Source: Rhodococcus jostii NBRC 16295 (lineage in GTDB: Bacteria > Actinomycetota > Actinomycetes > Mycobacteriales > Mycobacteriaceae). From it: a stretch of DNA of 64,000 nucleotides. Position 1 is the first letter of the stretch; every line of letters begins with the position of its first letter. The notes under the pieces are model-generated. The model made no database searches and was not told where the DNA came from. It worked only from the letters and a program-made list of their open reading frames with translations. This document shows, in pieces, positions 33,521-43,000 of the stretch. A program made the translations under genes and the position numbers. The stretch lies in NCBI RefSeq assembly GCF_001894825.1, contig NZ_BCWY01000030.1, positions 44,936-108,935 on the forward strand, written 5' to 3'.

Positions 33521-34366
33521 ATGGCACAGCATTCGCATCACCACACCGCGCACACTCATGACCACGACCACGGAACCTCGCTGGCCGACCTTCTGGATCT
33601 GGACGCCGAAGTACTCGGCTCCTACCTGGAACCGCTGACCGAGTGGGTCGGGCAGCACCTCCGCGAGACCCCACGCAGGATCGTCGACGTGGGCTCGGGA
33701 ACGGGCGTCGGCACCCTGACTCTGGCCAGGCGGTTTCCCGCAGCCGAGGTGATCGCGATCGACCGGTCGGAGTTCATGCTCGAACGTCTCGGAACGGCCG
33801 CGCGCGAGCAGGGCCTCGCCGACCGGTTGAGCGTCGTACACGCCGATCTGGACGTCGCATGGACGGCGGTCGGCGCCGCTGACGTCGTGTGGGCCGCGTC
33901 GTCGTTGCACGAGGTCGCCGACCCCGACCGAGTGCTCCGCGACATGTGTGCCGCGCTGAACCCCGCCGGCCTGCTGGTGGTCGTCGAGATGGATGCCCTG
34001 CCACGCCTTCTGCCCGACGACGTCGGCGTGGGCCGCCCGGGCCTGGAGTCGCGCTGCCACGAAGCGTTGGCCCGGATGAACTGGAACTCGCATCCGAATT
34101 GGCAGACACACCTGGAACGGAACGGTTTCGAGGTCGTCGAGGAGCGCACCTTCGTCAGCGAGGCGAACCCGGCGCCGCCGAGCACCGGACGCTACGCGCA
34201 GACCTACCTGCGCCGCATCCGCTCCGCCCTCGACGGTCAACTGGCCGCCGACGATCGCATCACCCTCGACCTCCTCCTGTCGGACGATGACCCGAACAGC
34301 GTTCTGCGCCGCACTGACCTGATCCCCCGTGGCACCCGGACCGCCTGGGCGGCTCGACGTCCCTGA
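33521..34366 (+). CDS. Class I SAM-dependent methyltransferase with His-rich N-terminus
   Basis: A 281-residue methyltransferase. Motif I is IVDVGSGTGVGTLTLARRFP (~54-73), then VIAIDRSEFMLERL, and the acidic HADLD and LVVVEMD strands. The first 18 residues contain nine His (HSHHHTAHTHDHDH), a possible metal-binding segment. Substrate unknown; the C-terminal part resembles ubiquinone/menaquinone-type small-molecule methyltransferases. ATG start. It is divergently paired with the XRE-cupin regulator. Confidence 0.83.
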   Translation: MAQHSHHHTAHTHDHDHGTSLADLLDLDAEVLGSYLEPLTEWVGQHLRETPRRIVDVGSGTGVGTLTLARRFPAAEVIAIDRSEFMLERLGTAAREQGLADRLSVVHADLDVAWTAVGAADVVWAASSLHEVADPDRVLRDMCAALNPAGLLVVVEMDALPRLLPDDVGVGRPGLESRCHEALARMNWNSHPNWQTHLERNGFEVVEERTFVSEANPAPPSTGRYAQTYLRRIRSALDGQLAADDRITLDLLLSDDDPNSVLRRTDLIPRGTRTAWAARRP

Positions 34367-34483
34367 TCAGCGAACCGGAGGGTGACGGTGGTGAGTGCGG
34401 TGGGGACTTTCCCACTCGGTAGCGCAGGCGGATGTGTGGCGGCATTCGGTTTATTTTCCGGTTCCGTATGTGACCGATTCAGA

Positions 34484-34489
34484 TAGACT
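34484..34489 (+). promoter_or_regulatory. -10 element for leaderless winged-helix gene
   Basis: TAGACT fits the actinobacterial TANNNT -10 form and ends 7 nt before the GTG at 34497, the geometry of leaderless transcripts. No ribosome site precedes the GTG. Confidence 0.45.
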
Positions 34490-34496
34490 CACGACC

Positions 34497-35618
34497 GTGC
34501 CGAACCAGGAGAACGCCGAATTCGCCGGCGGCGAGACAAAGGTGCCGTTTCCCAAGCCGGAGCGCGACATCGACCTCTACCGCAGGGCGATCACCACGCT
34601 GCAGGCCGCGCTCCCCCTCGGCTGGACGTTGACGTCGGGAAAGTCGCGCTCCCTCGCCGACGCACCGGAACGATTGCTCGTCGGCGCCCCGGGTGGTGAG
34701 GTGGCGTCCTTCTCCGTCATCCCCGCCCGCGGGGTGCTCGCGGGCGACGCCGCCCGGTTCGCGGACAGTCTGTCCGGATCCGACCGCGGATTCGTCTGCG
34801 CTCGTTACCTTTCCGAGCCCGTGCGCCGACAACTCGACGCCAGGGGACTCTCCTACGCCGACGCGACGGGGAACACCTCGCTGTCCGCCGACCGGCCCGC
34901 GATCTGGGTGCGCGATCGCGGCGCGGACGCCGACCCGTGGCGTGGCCCCGGCCGCCCGGCCGCGCAGTTGACCGGAGATCCCGCCGCGCGGGTCGTTCGT
35001 GCGCTCGCCGATCATTCGGGTCAGTTGACGGTCCCCGAACTCATCCGGCTGGCCGGCGCGTCCACGGGCGCCACCTATCGGGTGGTCGAAACGCTGGAAG
35101 AGCGGGAGCTACTCGAACGACTCCCCCGCGGACCCATCACCAGTGTGCGGTGGCAGCAGATGTTGCGCGCATGGAGCAGCGACACCAGTTTCAAGGACTG
35201 CCCCACCGTCGGCTACTTCGCACCCGAGGGGGTGCAGTCATTCCTCGCGAAACTCGGGAAAGTCTCCGACCACCTGTATGCGGTCACGGGATCGGTCGCG
35301 GCCGCCGCTTTCGCCGAGTACGCGCCGGCGCATCAGATCCAGATCTATGCCGATCACGGTGAGGCCCTGGCCTCCGCACTCGAACTCCGCCCCGTCGACC
35401 AGGATGCCAACGTCCTCGTCGCCACTCCCCGATCGGCGGCGGTGTTCGAGCGCACCCTCTTCCGGGACAACGTCCGAGTGGTCGCGCCCGCGCAGGCCTT
35501 CGCCGACCTGCTCGCCGGAACGGGGCGACATCCACAGGAAGCGGAGCATCTCCTCGACTGGATGACGGCGAACGTGCCCGAGTGGAGAACAGCGCTCGGC
35601 GCACCGACGGCGACCTGA
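34497..35618 (+). CDS. Winged-helix protein resembling AbiEi-type antitoxin regulators
   Basis: A 373-residue soluble protein. Residues ~160-235 are a winged helix (DPAARVVRALADHSGQLTVPELIRLAGASTGATYRVVETLEERELLERL). The following part (VGYFAPEGVQSFLAKLGKV, LYAVTGSVAAAAFAEYAP, VLVATPRSAAVFERTLF, AQAFADLLAGTGRHPQEAEHLLDWM) resembles the nucleotidyltransferase-like half of AbiEi-type proteins. No AbiEii toxin gene is adjacent, so a toxin-antitoxin role is not supported. GTG at 34497 is preferred on promoter spacing; an in-frame GTG at 34470 is an alternative. It lies upstream of the Hsp70-fold and Wadjet genes. Confidence 0.6.
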   Translation: MPNQENAEFAGGETKVPFPKPERDIDLYRRAITTLQAALPLGWTLTSGKSRSLADAPERLLVGAPGGEVASFSVIPARGVLAGDAARFADSLSGSDRGFVCARYLSEPVRRQLDARGLSYADATGNTSLSADRPAIWVRDRGADADPWRGPGRPAAQLTGDPAARVVRALADHSGQLTVPELIRLAGASTGATYRVVETLEERELLERLPRGPITSVRWQQMLRAWSSDTSFKDCPTVGYFAPEGVQSFLAKLGKVSDHLYAVTGSVAAAAFAEYAPAHQIQIYADHGEALASALELRPVDQDANVLVATPRSAAVFERTLFRDNVRVVAPAQAFADLLAGTGRHPQEAEHLLDWMTANVPEWRTALGAPTAT

Positions 35619-35800
35619 CCGATCACCGTCGACAGGCGAAAACCTTCCGAATGTGCGCGACACAACCACGCCACGCCGCGCGTGATGGCGCACACAAGCG
35701 CGCTCGGGTAGCAGGATGTACATCTTGTGGCCTCACCGAGTGAGTCGGAACGGGCCTGACGGAAGTCGCAATCCGTTCGCAAACGAATAGAGGTACTTGC

Positions 35801-36964
35801 ATGTCCATGGGAGTCGGGCTCAGGATCGGCAGTGTCGTGTCCACCGCGGTCGTGGCGTCGAACGATCCGGGATCCCCGGATCCGGTCGTCATCGTCCGGG
35901 ACACCGTCCTGCACATGTGCCCGGACGGCACCGCGATTCTCGGCGGTTCGGCGCCGCACACGATCGGCGAGACCCACACCGTCTCGGGGTTCCTCCCCCG
36001 CGTCGGCGACCCCGCCGGAGTTCCGGTGGGTGACGGATCGCGCTACCGCGCCGAAGACCTGGTCGCGGGAGCGATGCGGTGCCTGCTCCGGGAATGTGAA
36101 CCCCTCCCGGACCACGGTGGCCGGACCGGCGGCGCCCCCGACATCATGGCCACGTATCCCACCCGCTGGGACTCGACCGCCGTCGCCGCGCTGCGCGACG
36201 CGCTGGACTACGCCGACATGTCCTACCTGTCGCTCGTCTCGGACGCCGAAGCCGCTGCCGCATGGTTCGAATCCGAGATCGCCGAACGTCCCGGACAGCT
36301 GGTCGGCATCTATCACGTCGACGACACCGGCGCGACGGTCGCACTCATCCGCTCGGGCGTCGAGGCAGGCAAGGCGTTCCGCTTCTCCACGGGCGGCTCC
36401 CCCACGGCCCAAATCGCCACCGCGCTCGGCGCGTTCGGGTGGCTGCCCAGCAACCTCGACGCCGTCGTCGTCACCGGCGACGGTCTGATCGCGCGGGACT
36501 CCGCGGCCATTCACGAATTCGCGCACACCGTGAGCGAGAAGTTCGACGTGCGATGCGTCGTCGGCCCGGGTCCCGAGCAGACCGCCGCGCTCGGCGCCGC
36601 CATCCGCGCAGCAGGTTTCAACCCCACCACCCACAGGGTCACCCCGATCGGCCTGCCGCCCTCGTACGACGTCACCGAAGTGATTGACGCCGTCGTCGGC
36701 GAGCCCGTCCCCTCCCGTCCCGCAGCCCCGAGCCGGCCGGCGACAGGCACCCGAAACCCGGCGTCCGCCGCGGCGGTGGGCGCCTCGCCCGGGCGGGTGT
36801 CGGGCGGAACCGCGGTCGAGACGCCGCCGGAACCTCGCGCCGTCGCACAGTCCGAGAACGACACGGCCGCCGAGCCGGCGTCGAGGGCGTCCTGGCTCGT
36901 CGCCGCCGCGGTCGGACTGGCACTCGTCCTGGTCGCGATCATCTTCGTGTTGTTCGTACTCTGA
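35801..36964 (+). CDS. Tail-anchored Hsp70-fold (DnaK-like) ATPase-domain protein
   Basis: A 387-residue protein. The N-terminal ~290 residues show an actin/Hsp70-like layout: phosphate-1 strand GVGLRIGSVVSTAVVAS, a central TYPTRWDSTAVAALRDALDYA and SDAEAAAAWF segment, phosphate-2-like LVGIYHVDDTGATVALI, and AVVVTGDGLI plus GPGPEQTAALGAAIRAAG near the adenosine site. A Pro/Ala linker leads to one C-terminal membrane helix (LVAAAVGLALVLVAIIFVLFVL), so it faces the cytoplasm as a tail-anchored protein. There is no substrate-binding domain. It resembles actinobacterial DUF7159/Hsp70-like proteins. Function unknown. Confidence 0.7.
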   Translation: MSMGVGLRIGSVVSTAVVASNDPGSPDPVVIVRDTVLHMCPDGTAILGGSAPHTIGETHTVSGFLPRVGDPAGVPVGDGSRYRAEDLVAGAMRCLLRECEPLPDHGGRTGGAPDIMATYPTRWDSTAVAALRDALDYADMSYLSLVSDAEAAAAWFESEIAERPGQLVGIYHVDDTGATVALIRSGVEAGKAFRFSTGGSPTAQIATALGAFGWLPSNLDAVVVTGDGLIARDSAAIHEFAHTVSEKFDVRCVVGPGPEQTAALGAAIRAAGFNPTTHRVTPIGLPPSYDVTEVIDAVVGEPVPSRPAAPSRPATGTRNPASAAAVGASPGRVSGGTAVETPPEPRAVAQSENDTAAEPASRASWLVAAAVGLALVLVAIIFVLFVL

Positions 36965-36967
36965 ACG

Positions 36968-37000
36968 CCCGCCGCCCGCATCCATCGTTGCGGCGGCGGG
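36968..37000 (+). terminator. Terminator hairpin after Hsp70-fold gene
   Basis: A 12-bp GC stem (CCCGCCGC..CGCA with TGCGGCGGCGGG, one bulged C) with an 8-nt loop begins four bases after the stop. It separates this gene from the downstream Wadjet cluster. Confidence 0.7.
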
Positions 37001-37166
37001 GTGAGGGATCGGAACTGGGGTGATCGGGCAGGGGTGACCCAGAGTGATGCGAACCTCGAGCAACCCCTTCAAGTTCGGTCAATTCGCATGTTCCGTCCGA
37101 GTCCGATTCAGGTCGTGGTGATGATGCAGGTCGGCACGGCGTTGGCTCGACGCCTGCACGACCGCA

Positions 37167-37172
37167 TAACCT
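37167..37172 (+). promoter_or_regulatory. -10 element of jetA
   Basis: TAACCT fits TANNNT and ends 6 nt before the jetA GTG (37179), suggesting a leaderless transcript for the jet operon. A weak TTGGCT at 37142 could be the -35. Confidence 0.4.
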
Positions 37173-37178
37173 GTCACG

Positions 37179-38708
37179 GTGAGTGAATCAGCCAGCGATC
37201 CAGAGTGGTCGAGCACCCGAGGGCCAGTACCCGATCGGCTCGTGCGCGACGATCGCCTGAAGTTGTTCTCATTCGCGACTGCTGAGAAACGCGTCGAGTA
37301 TCTGTGGGTACTCCGCGCCTTCGACCACGCTCGCGCCAACTACGTGGTGCTGCTCCACGCCGCCGAGGTGGCCCGGATCCTCGAACGTGTCGCCGGCGAC
37401 GACGCTTCGGGACACCTCTCTCCCGCGGATATCACTCCCCTGCTCGAGCAACTCCACGTCTGGGAAGTGCTCGAACGCAGCTACGACGGCACCCGCGCCG
37501 CGACGCTGGCCGAATACCGGAACCGGCACTTCGTGTACCAGTTCAGCCAGGCCGGCTACCAGGTGTTCCGAGCCGTCGAGGACGCACTCGCCGCCCGACT
37601 CGACGACGCGTCCCTGTCCCGGCTGGCGCTGCCCGACCTCCTCGCCGACATGAACGACCTGGCCGCGGCCAACCGCGCGGCCGACAACGACCTGGTGTAC
37701 CGGAAACTAGGCCGCCTCGACGCGACACTGTCCGACATGGCCGGGCGCGCGGCGCAGTTCTATCTGACCCTGGGCGACCTCGTCCGCACCACGGAGATCA
37801 CGCCCGAGACGTTCATGTCCCACAAGGACGCTCTCCTCACCCACATGCGCGAGTTCAGCTCCGACCTGTCGCGCTACGCGCCGAAACTCGCGGCCGCCAT
37901 CGCGCTCGTCGAGGACACCGGTGTCGAGACGATGGTGGCCCGCGCCGCCGCCAGCGACGAGCGGGTGTTCCTCGGCGTCGAAGAACGCGAAGCCGATTGG
38001 CGCGCGAGGTGGGCGGGGTTGACGCAGTGGTTCGTCGGCTCCGAGGCGGGCCTCAGCGAGTCGGAACGTCTGCGCGAGGGCACCATGAGTGCGATCGCCG
38101 CGGTGCTGTCGCTGCTGCGCCGGGTCACCGAAACCCGTAAGGGTGGTGTGAGCAGGGAGAGCCAATTGCGTCACCTCGCAGGCTGGTTCGCTGCCACCCC
38201 GACCGAGGACGCCGCGCACGCGTTGTTCCAGGCCGTGTTCGACCTGGGCCGGCCGCGTCATCTCTCGATGGTGCATCCGGACGCCGACATCATTCCCGAC
38301 ACGCGGTCGTGGTGGGAGGCCCAGCCGGTCGAGATCTCCCGCACGCTGGCCGAGACCGGGCGTCCACCGTCCCCTGGTCTGCCGGCTCGGGTGCAACGCA
38401 ACGAGGGCAGCGTGCGCCGCCTCCGGGAGGAACAGTTGGCGGCGCAACGTCTCCGCGCGGCGGCCGCCCAGTCGCTGGCCCGTGGCGGCGTCTACGAGCG
38501 AGAGTTGGACGAGGCCGAAACCGACGTGCTGCTGAGTCTGCTCAATGCCGCACTCACGGCGCGGGTCCCGGTCAGTGGCCACGTGAAGAGCAGCACCGGA
38601 TCGGAGAACGGCGTGAAGCTCACCCTCAGCCCGCACAGCGAGTCCACGGTGGTGCGCACCGCCCGGGGACGCCTGCACCTCGACGGACTGCAGGTGAGCG
38701 TCCGGTGA
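37179..38708 (+). CDS. jetA: Wadjet type III subunit JetA (DUF2397/TIGR02677)
   Basis: Kleisin-like subunit of a condensin-type (SMC) plasmid-defence complex. The 509-residue protein begins with the family opening RDDRLKLFSFATAEKRVEYLWVLRAF (~24-49) and has ARANYVVLLHAAEVARIL, TLAEYRNRHFVYQFSQAGYQVFRAVE (~107-132), and a C-terminal basic coiled region (RRLREEQLAAQRLRAAAAQSLARGG). Length fits the family (~500). The GTG start follows a leaderless-type -10. Its stop overlaps the jetB GTG (GTGA). Family assignment is by recognised sequence features; the exact architecture of the complex is known for related Wadjet/Mks systems. Confidence 0.82.
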   Translation: MSESASDPEWSSTRGPVPDRLVRDDRLKLFSFATAEKRVEYLWVLRAFDHARANYVVLLHAAEVARILERVAGDDASGHLSPADITPLLEQLHVWEVLERSYDGTRAATLAEYRNRHFVYQFSQAGYQVFRAVEDALAARLDDASLSRLALPDLLADMNDLAAANRAADNDLVYRKLGRLDATLSDMAGRAAQFYLTLGDLVRTTEITPETFMSHKDALLTHMREFSSDLSRYAPKLAAAIALVEDTGVETMVARAAASDERVFLGVEEREADWRARWAGLTQWFVGSEAGLSESERLREGTMSAIAAVLSLLRRVTETRKGGVSRESQLRHLAGWFAATPTEDAAHALFQAVFDLGRPRHLSMVHPDADIIPDTRSWWEAQPVEISRTLAETGRPPSPGLPARVQRNEGSVRRLREEQLAAQRLRAAAAQSLARGGVYERELDEAETDVLLSLLNAALTARVPVSGHVKSSTGSENGVKLTLSPHSESTVVRTARGRLHLDGLQVSVR

Positions 38709-40099
38709 AGGCACGGGAGATCTCGCCGCTCGCCCTCGATTCGTATCAGCGTGCGGCCCGCGTCATCTTGTCGAATCATCTGGTGACACAGACCTATCCG
38801 GATCGCATCGCACTTCCGCTGCTGCGCCGGTGGGCCACCGAACTCCGCGACGACCTGATGACGCTGTTCGGGTACCGCCTCGAGGTCACCGAAACGACGG
38901 CCCGGCTGTTCACCGTGAGCGACCGCCTCGACGCCGGAACGCCGGCCAAGACGGCCACCGACCGCACGTTCGACCGCTACCGCTACGCCTACCTCGCGCT
39001 GGCACTGGCCGCCCTCGGCCGCGCGGGCAACCAGATCACGCTGTCCGAGCTCGCCGATCACGTGGCCGCCGACGCCGCGCAGGTCGACGGTGTCGACCTG
39101 TCCACCGAACGCGCATCCGACCGCGACGCCTTCGTCGACGCCGTCGGCTGGCTCGCCGCCCGCGGCGCCATCGCCCTCGCCGACGGGGACGCGGGCGGCT
39201 GGGCCGCCAATCCCGATGCGGGAGAAGCGCTGTACGACATCGACAGATCCGTCGTCATCGCCCTGTTCCGGCCGTCGCGCGCACTGCAGCATCTCCGGTC
39301 GATCCGCGGACTGCTCGCCGGTGCCGAATCGGTGACCGACGACGACACCACGGACTTCGGGACGATCCGCCCCGTCGACGTGAAGGAGACGGCTCGGCGG
39401 GTCCGGCGCGCGCTCGTCGAACGGCCCGTGGTCTACGCCGCCGAACTGGACGATCACGAGCTGGTACAGCTCGCACTCCCCCGCACCGCGGCCGATGTCG
39501 AGTTGCTCACCGGACTGGTCGCGGAGCGGCGCGAGGAGGGCGTCGCGATGATCGACTCCTCCGGACGTCTGTCCGACGTCCGGTTCCCCGGGACGGGAAC
39601 GGTCGCGCAGGTCGCGCTCCTGCTCGCCGGCGAGATCGCCGATCGCGTTCTCGACCCGGATCTGCCGGAAATGATTCGGATGCCGCTGCCGCACAGTCGT
39701 GCCGACCACCTCATCGAGCAGGTCGACAGCGCCGTCCCGCAGTCGGGGATCTTCGACAGCCTGGCGGGCCACGACTACGCCGAACCCGAGGACCCCGCCC
39801 CGTCGGACCGGCTCTTCCCCGTCGTCGAGGACGAGTGGATCGCCGGCACCGTACGGACACTGTCCGAACGGTTCGGGCGGACGTTCGCCGCCGGATGGCA
39901 AGCAGACCCCGACGGGCTCGGACGCGCCGCACTCGCCCTGCTCGAGCGGCTACGGCTCACCGCGTCGGTGCCCGGCGGTGTGCTCGTTCTCCCGGCGCTC
40001 GCCCGCTACCGAGGTGTGGTGGTCACGATCCGCGACCGCACCCCCGAGATCGACCTGTTCCAGAGCTCAGCGAACGACAGCGAGGAAGTCACAGCATGA
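38705..40099 (+). CDS. jetB: Wadjet type III subunit JetB (DUF2398/TIGR02678)
   Basis: Winged-helix KITE-like accessory subunit. The 464-residue protein has QRAARVILSNHLVTQTYPDRIALPLLRRWATELRDDLMTLFGYRLEV (~14-60), FDRYRYAYLALALAALGRAGNQITLSELADHV (~94-125), RDAFVDAVGWLAARGAI, and a final VLVLPALARYRGVVVTI, all typical of TIGR02678. GTG at 38705 overlaps the jetA stop, and its own stop overlaps the jetC ATG (ATGA), so the three genes form a strictly coupled operon. Confidence 0.82.
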   Translation: MKAREISPLALDSYQRAARVILSNHLVTQTYPDRIALPLLRRWATELRDDLMTLFGYRLEVTETTARLFTVSDRLDAGTPAKTATDRTFDRYRYAYLALALAALGRAGNQITLSELADHVAADAAQVDGVDLSTERASDRDAFVDAVGWLAARGAIALADGDAGGWAANPDAGEALYDIDRSVVIALFRPSRALQHLRSIRGLLAGAESVTDDDTTDFGTIRPVDVKETARRVRRALVERPVVYAAELDDHELVQLALPRTAADVELLTGLVAERREEGVAMIDSSGRLSDVRFPGTGTVAQVALLLAGEIADRVLDPDLPEMIRMPLPHSRADHLIEQVDSAVPQSGIFDSLAGHDYAEPEDPAPSDRLFPVVEDEWIAGTVRTLSERFGRTFAAGWQADPDGLGRAALALLERLRLTASVPGGVLVLPALARYRGVVVTIRDRTPEIDLFQSSANDSEEVTA

Positions 40100-43000
40100 C
40101 GAGTGCGCGTTTCCGGCCCACCCGCGCCGGAATCATCAACCTCTGGGACTACCGGGACCAGGAGTTCTCCTTCGCCGACGGTCGGCTCGTGCTCCGCGGT
40201 CCCAACGGTTCCGGCAAGACCAAAGCGCTGGAAGTGCTGTTCCCCTTCGTCTTCGACGGCAGGATCGAACCCCGGCGGCTCAATCCGTTCGCCGGCGAGG
40301 AACGCACCATGAAGTCGAATCTCCTGTACCGCGGACAGGAGAGCGCGTACTCCTACGTCTGGATGGAATTCTGCCGCGGCGCGAAGAACGACCCCGAGGC
40401 GGTCACCGTCGGTATCGGTATGCGCGCCACCCGCACCAACGACAAGGTCACCCGCTGGTATTTCGTGGCCGACGGTCGCGTCGGCGTCGACTTCTCCCTG
40501 CTCGGCAGCGACGACCGTCCGCTCACGAAGAAGCAACTGGGCGAGCAGATCGGCACCGACTCCATCACGGACAGGCCGCTCGACTACCGCGCCGCGATCG
40601 ACGCCCGGATGTTCGGACTCGGCGTCCAGCGCTACGACCAGCTGATCAACCTCATCCTCACGCTGCGCCGACCCCAGCTCGCGAAGAACCTCGACCCCAA
40701 GGGACTGTCGCAGGCCCTCACCGACGGTCTGCGACCCCTCGACGAGCAACTGGTCCTCGAAGCGGCACGCTCGTTCAGCGACATGGAGGAGGTCGGCCGG
40801 GCACTCGAAGGGCTGGCCGCCGCGGACCAGGCAGCGCAGAGCTTCGTCGGCGTGTACGCGAAATACCTGCGCCAGCAGGCGCGGATGGATGTCGACCACC
40901 TCGCGAGCCGACTCGAGGCCGTCCGTTCGGGCATCTCCGCACTCCACGAGGCAGCGGCCGACCGGACCCGTAGCCAGGCGAGCCGGGAGGCCGCCGAAGA
41001 ACGCTTCACCGCGGCCGAACGCGCACTCGACCAGGCGAATGCCACACTCGACGCCCTGAAGCGCTCGACCGCCTACGAGGGACGGACGCAACTCGACGAC
41101 CTGGCCCAGGCCGTGTCGACGCTCGAGAAGTCGACCGAACTGCAGGCTGAGAAGGCACGTAAGGCCAAGGCCACCCTCGAACAACGCGCCGAGGAACACG
41201 ACAAGGCGGGCGACGCGGTCGCTCGCGCCGTCGAGGCGCTCACGCACGCCGAGGACGAACTCCACCTCGCCGCCGAGGACGCGGGCATCACCTGGACCGC
41301 GCTGCCCGCCGACGCGCGCACCGATCAGCTGACCGCGGCCCTGCGCGGGCACGCCGAGGAACGCGACGGCGACATCCGCGCGGTCCGGGCCGCGCTTACC
41401 ACGGTCGAGAAGGCCGCCACCGAGCGGACCCGCGCCGACGACGCGGCCCGCCGCGGCCAGGAGCAACTCGACTCCGCGAAGGTGACCGTCCTGGAAGCCG
41501 AGACCGCGGTCGAGTCGGCCCGCAGCGAATGCGCCACCGCACTGCGGTCCTGGTGGGCGGAACAGTCGTCCCTCTACTCCGAGATCGGTGCGCCCGCTCC
41601 GCTGTTCGATGCGCTGGACACCGCGCTCGGCCGGATCGGCGACGACGACGCCGCCACCCTGTCGGAGACACTGACGGAACAGACCACGGAAGCCGTCGAC
41701 ACGCTGCGGCTGCGTCGCCAGCAGTACGACCGGGACGCGGCTGCCGCCGTAGACGCGATCGCCGAGCACGAATCGGCCCGCACCGCAATCGAATCCGAGC
41801 ACGACGACGCCCCACAGCTGTCCGCTGCCCGGCACGACACCCGCACCCGGCTGACCGGTGCACCGTTGTGGCGCCTGGTCCGATTCGCCGACACGTCGAC
41901 ACCACGTCGGCAGCGGGAATCGAGGCCGCACTGGAGGCAGCACACCTCCTCGACGGCTGGGTTCCCGTCGACGACGCCCTTCCCGACGTCGAATCCGAAC
42001 AGTTCCTCGTGGCACTTGCCGCCGAGGACCGGCCCACCGGCAGAACCCTCGCGGACGTACTCGAGGTCGAGCAGGACGCGGGTGTCCCGGAGGGCCGGGT
42101 GCGCGGGATCCTCGAATCGATCGCCCTCGAATCCCTGGATCTGCCCGGGAATCAGGTAGGTGTCGCAGAGGACGGCGGGTACCGGCAGGGAATCCAGCGC
42201 GGACGCCACACGAAGTCGGACGCCGAATACATCGGAACCACCGCCCGCGCCCGCAGGCGTGCCGCCCGTATCGCCGAACTCGACCGAACCGTCGAGGAGA
42301 CCCGAGCGACGCTCGCCGAAGCACGGACCTCCGCGGACGCGGCCGCTGCGCTGCTGATGCGGGCGACCGCCGCCGCGCAGGCACTGCCCCGCACCGGGTC
42401 GATCCACACAGCGCTGAAGAAGGTCACCGAATCGGCCGGCGCCCTCCGCAGCCGCTCCGATACGGCGACGGCGGTCGGCCGCGAACTCGACCAGGCCATC
42501 GCCGACCTGTCCGCGAAGGAGAAACAACTCCGGGTCACCGCGTCCACCCATCGGACTCCGCACGTCGCCCGGGAGATCGATTCGCTCGCCGCGGCCGTCC
42601 GGCACTTCGAGAGGCAGGGCGAGATGGTGCAGCGGTGCAGGCGCGAACACACCAAGGAGGTGGAGCACACTCGCGAATCCGAGGATCGACTGCACGAGGC
42701 GCGGGGTAACGCAGAGGAGTTCGCGGAAGAAGCCGCCATCGCCGAAGAGGTTCTCGCGCAACAGGTCCAACGACTCGATACGCTCCGCGACACGCTGGGA
42801 GCGGGAGCCGAGCAGTTGGACCGTCAGCTCGAGGAGGCGCACGCGCGGATCGAGGCGTGCAAGAAGGAGCAGCGCGACGCGCGCAAGGCGGACAAGGACG
42901 CCGGCGAGGCCATCGGCAAGGCCGAGGGCGCGTACAACACCGCCGTGCAGACCCTCCGGCTGGCGCTCACGGAAACCCACGCCGACGCCGCCCGCCTCGC

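Noticed and set aside
34497..35618. Complete AbiE toxin-antitoxin module or JetD
   Set aside because: No AbiEii-like partner is adjacent, and the protein has a winged helix rather than Toprim/DUF2399 features.
40006..42384. 792-residue minus-strand ORF opposite jetB/jetC
   Set aside because: Composition is that of an antisense shadow; the plus strand encodes recognisable JetB and JetC motifs.
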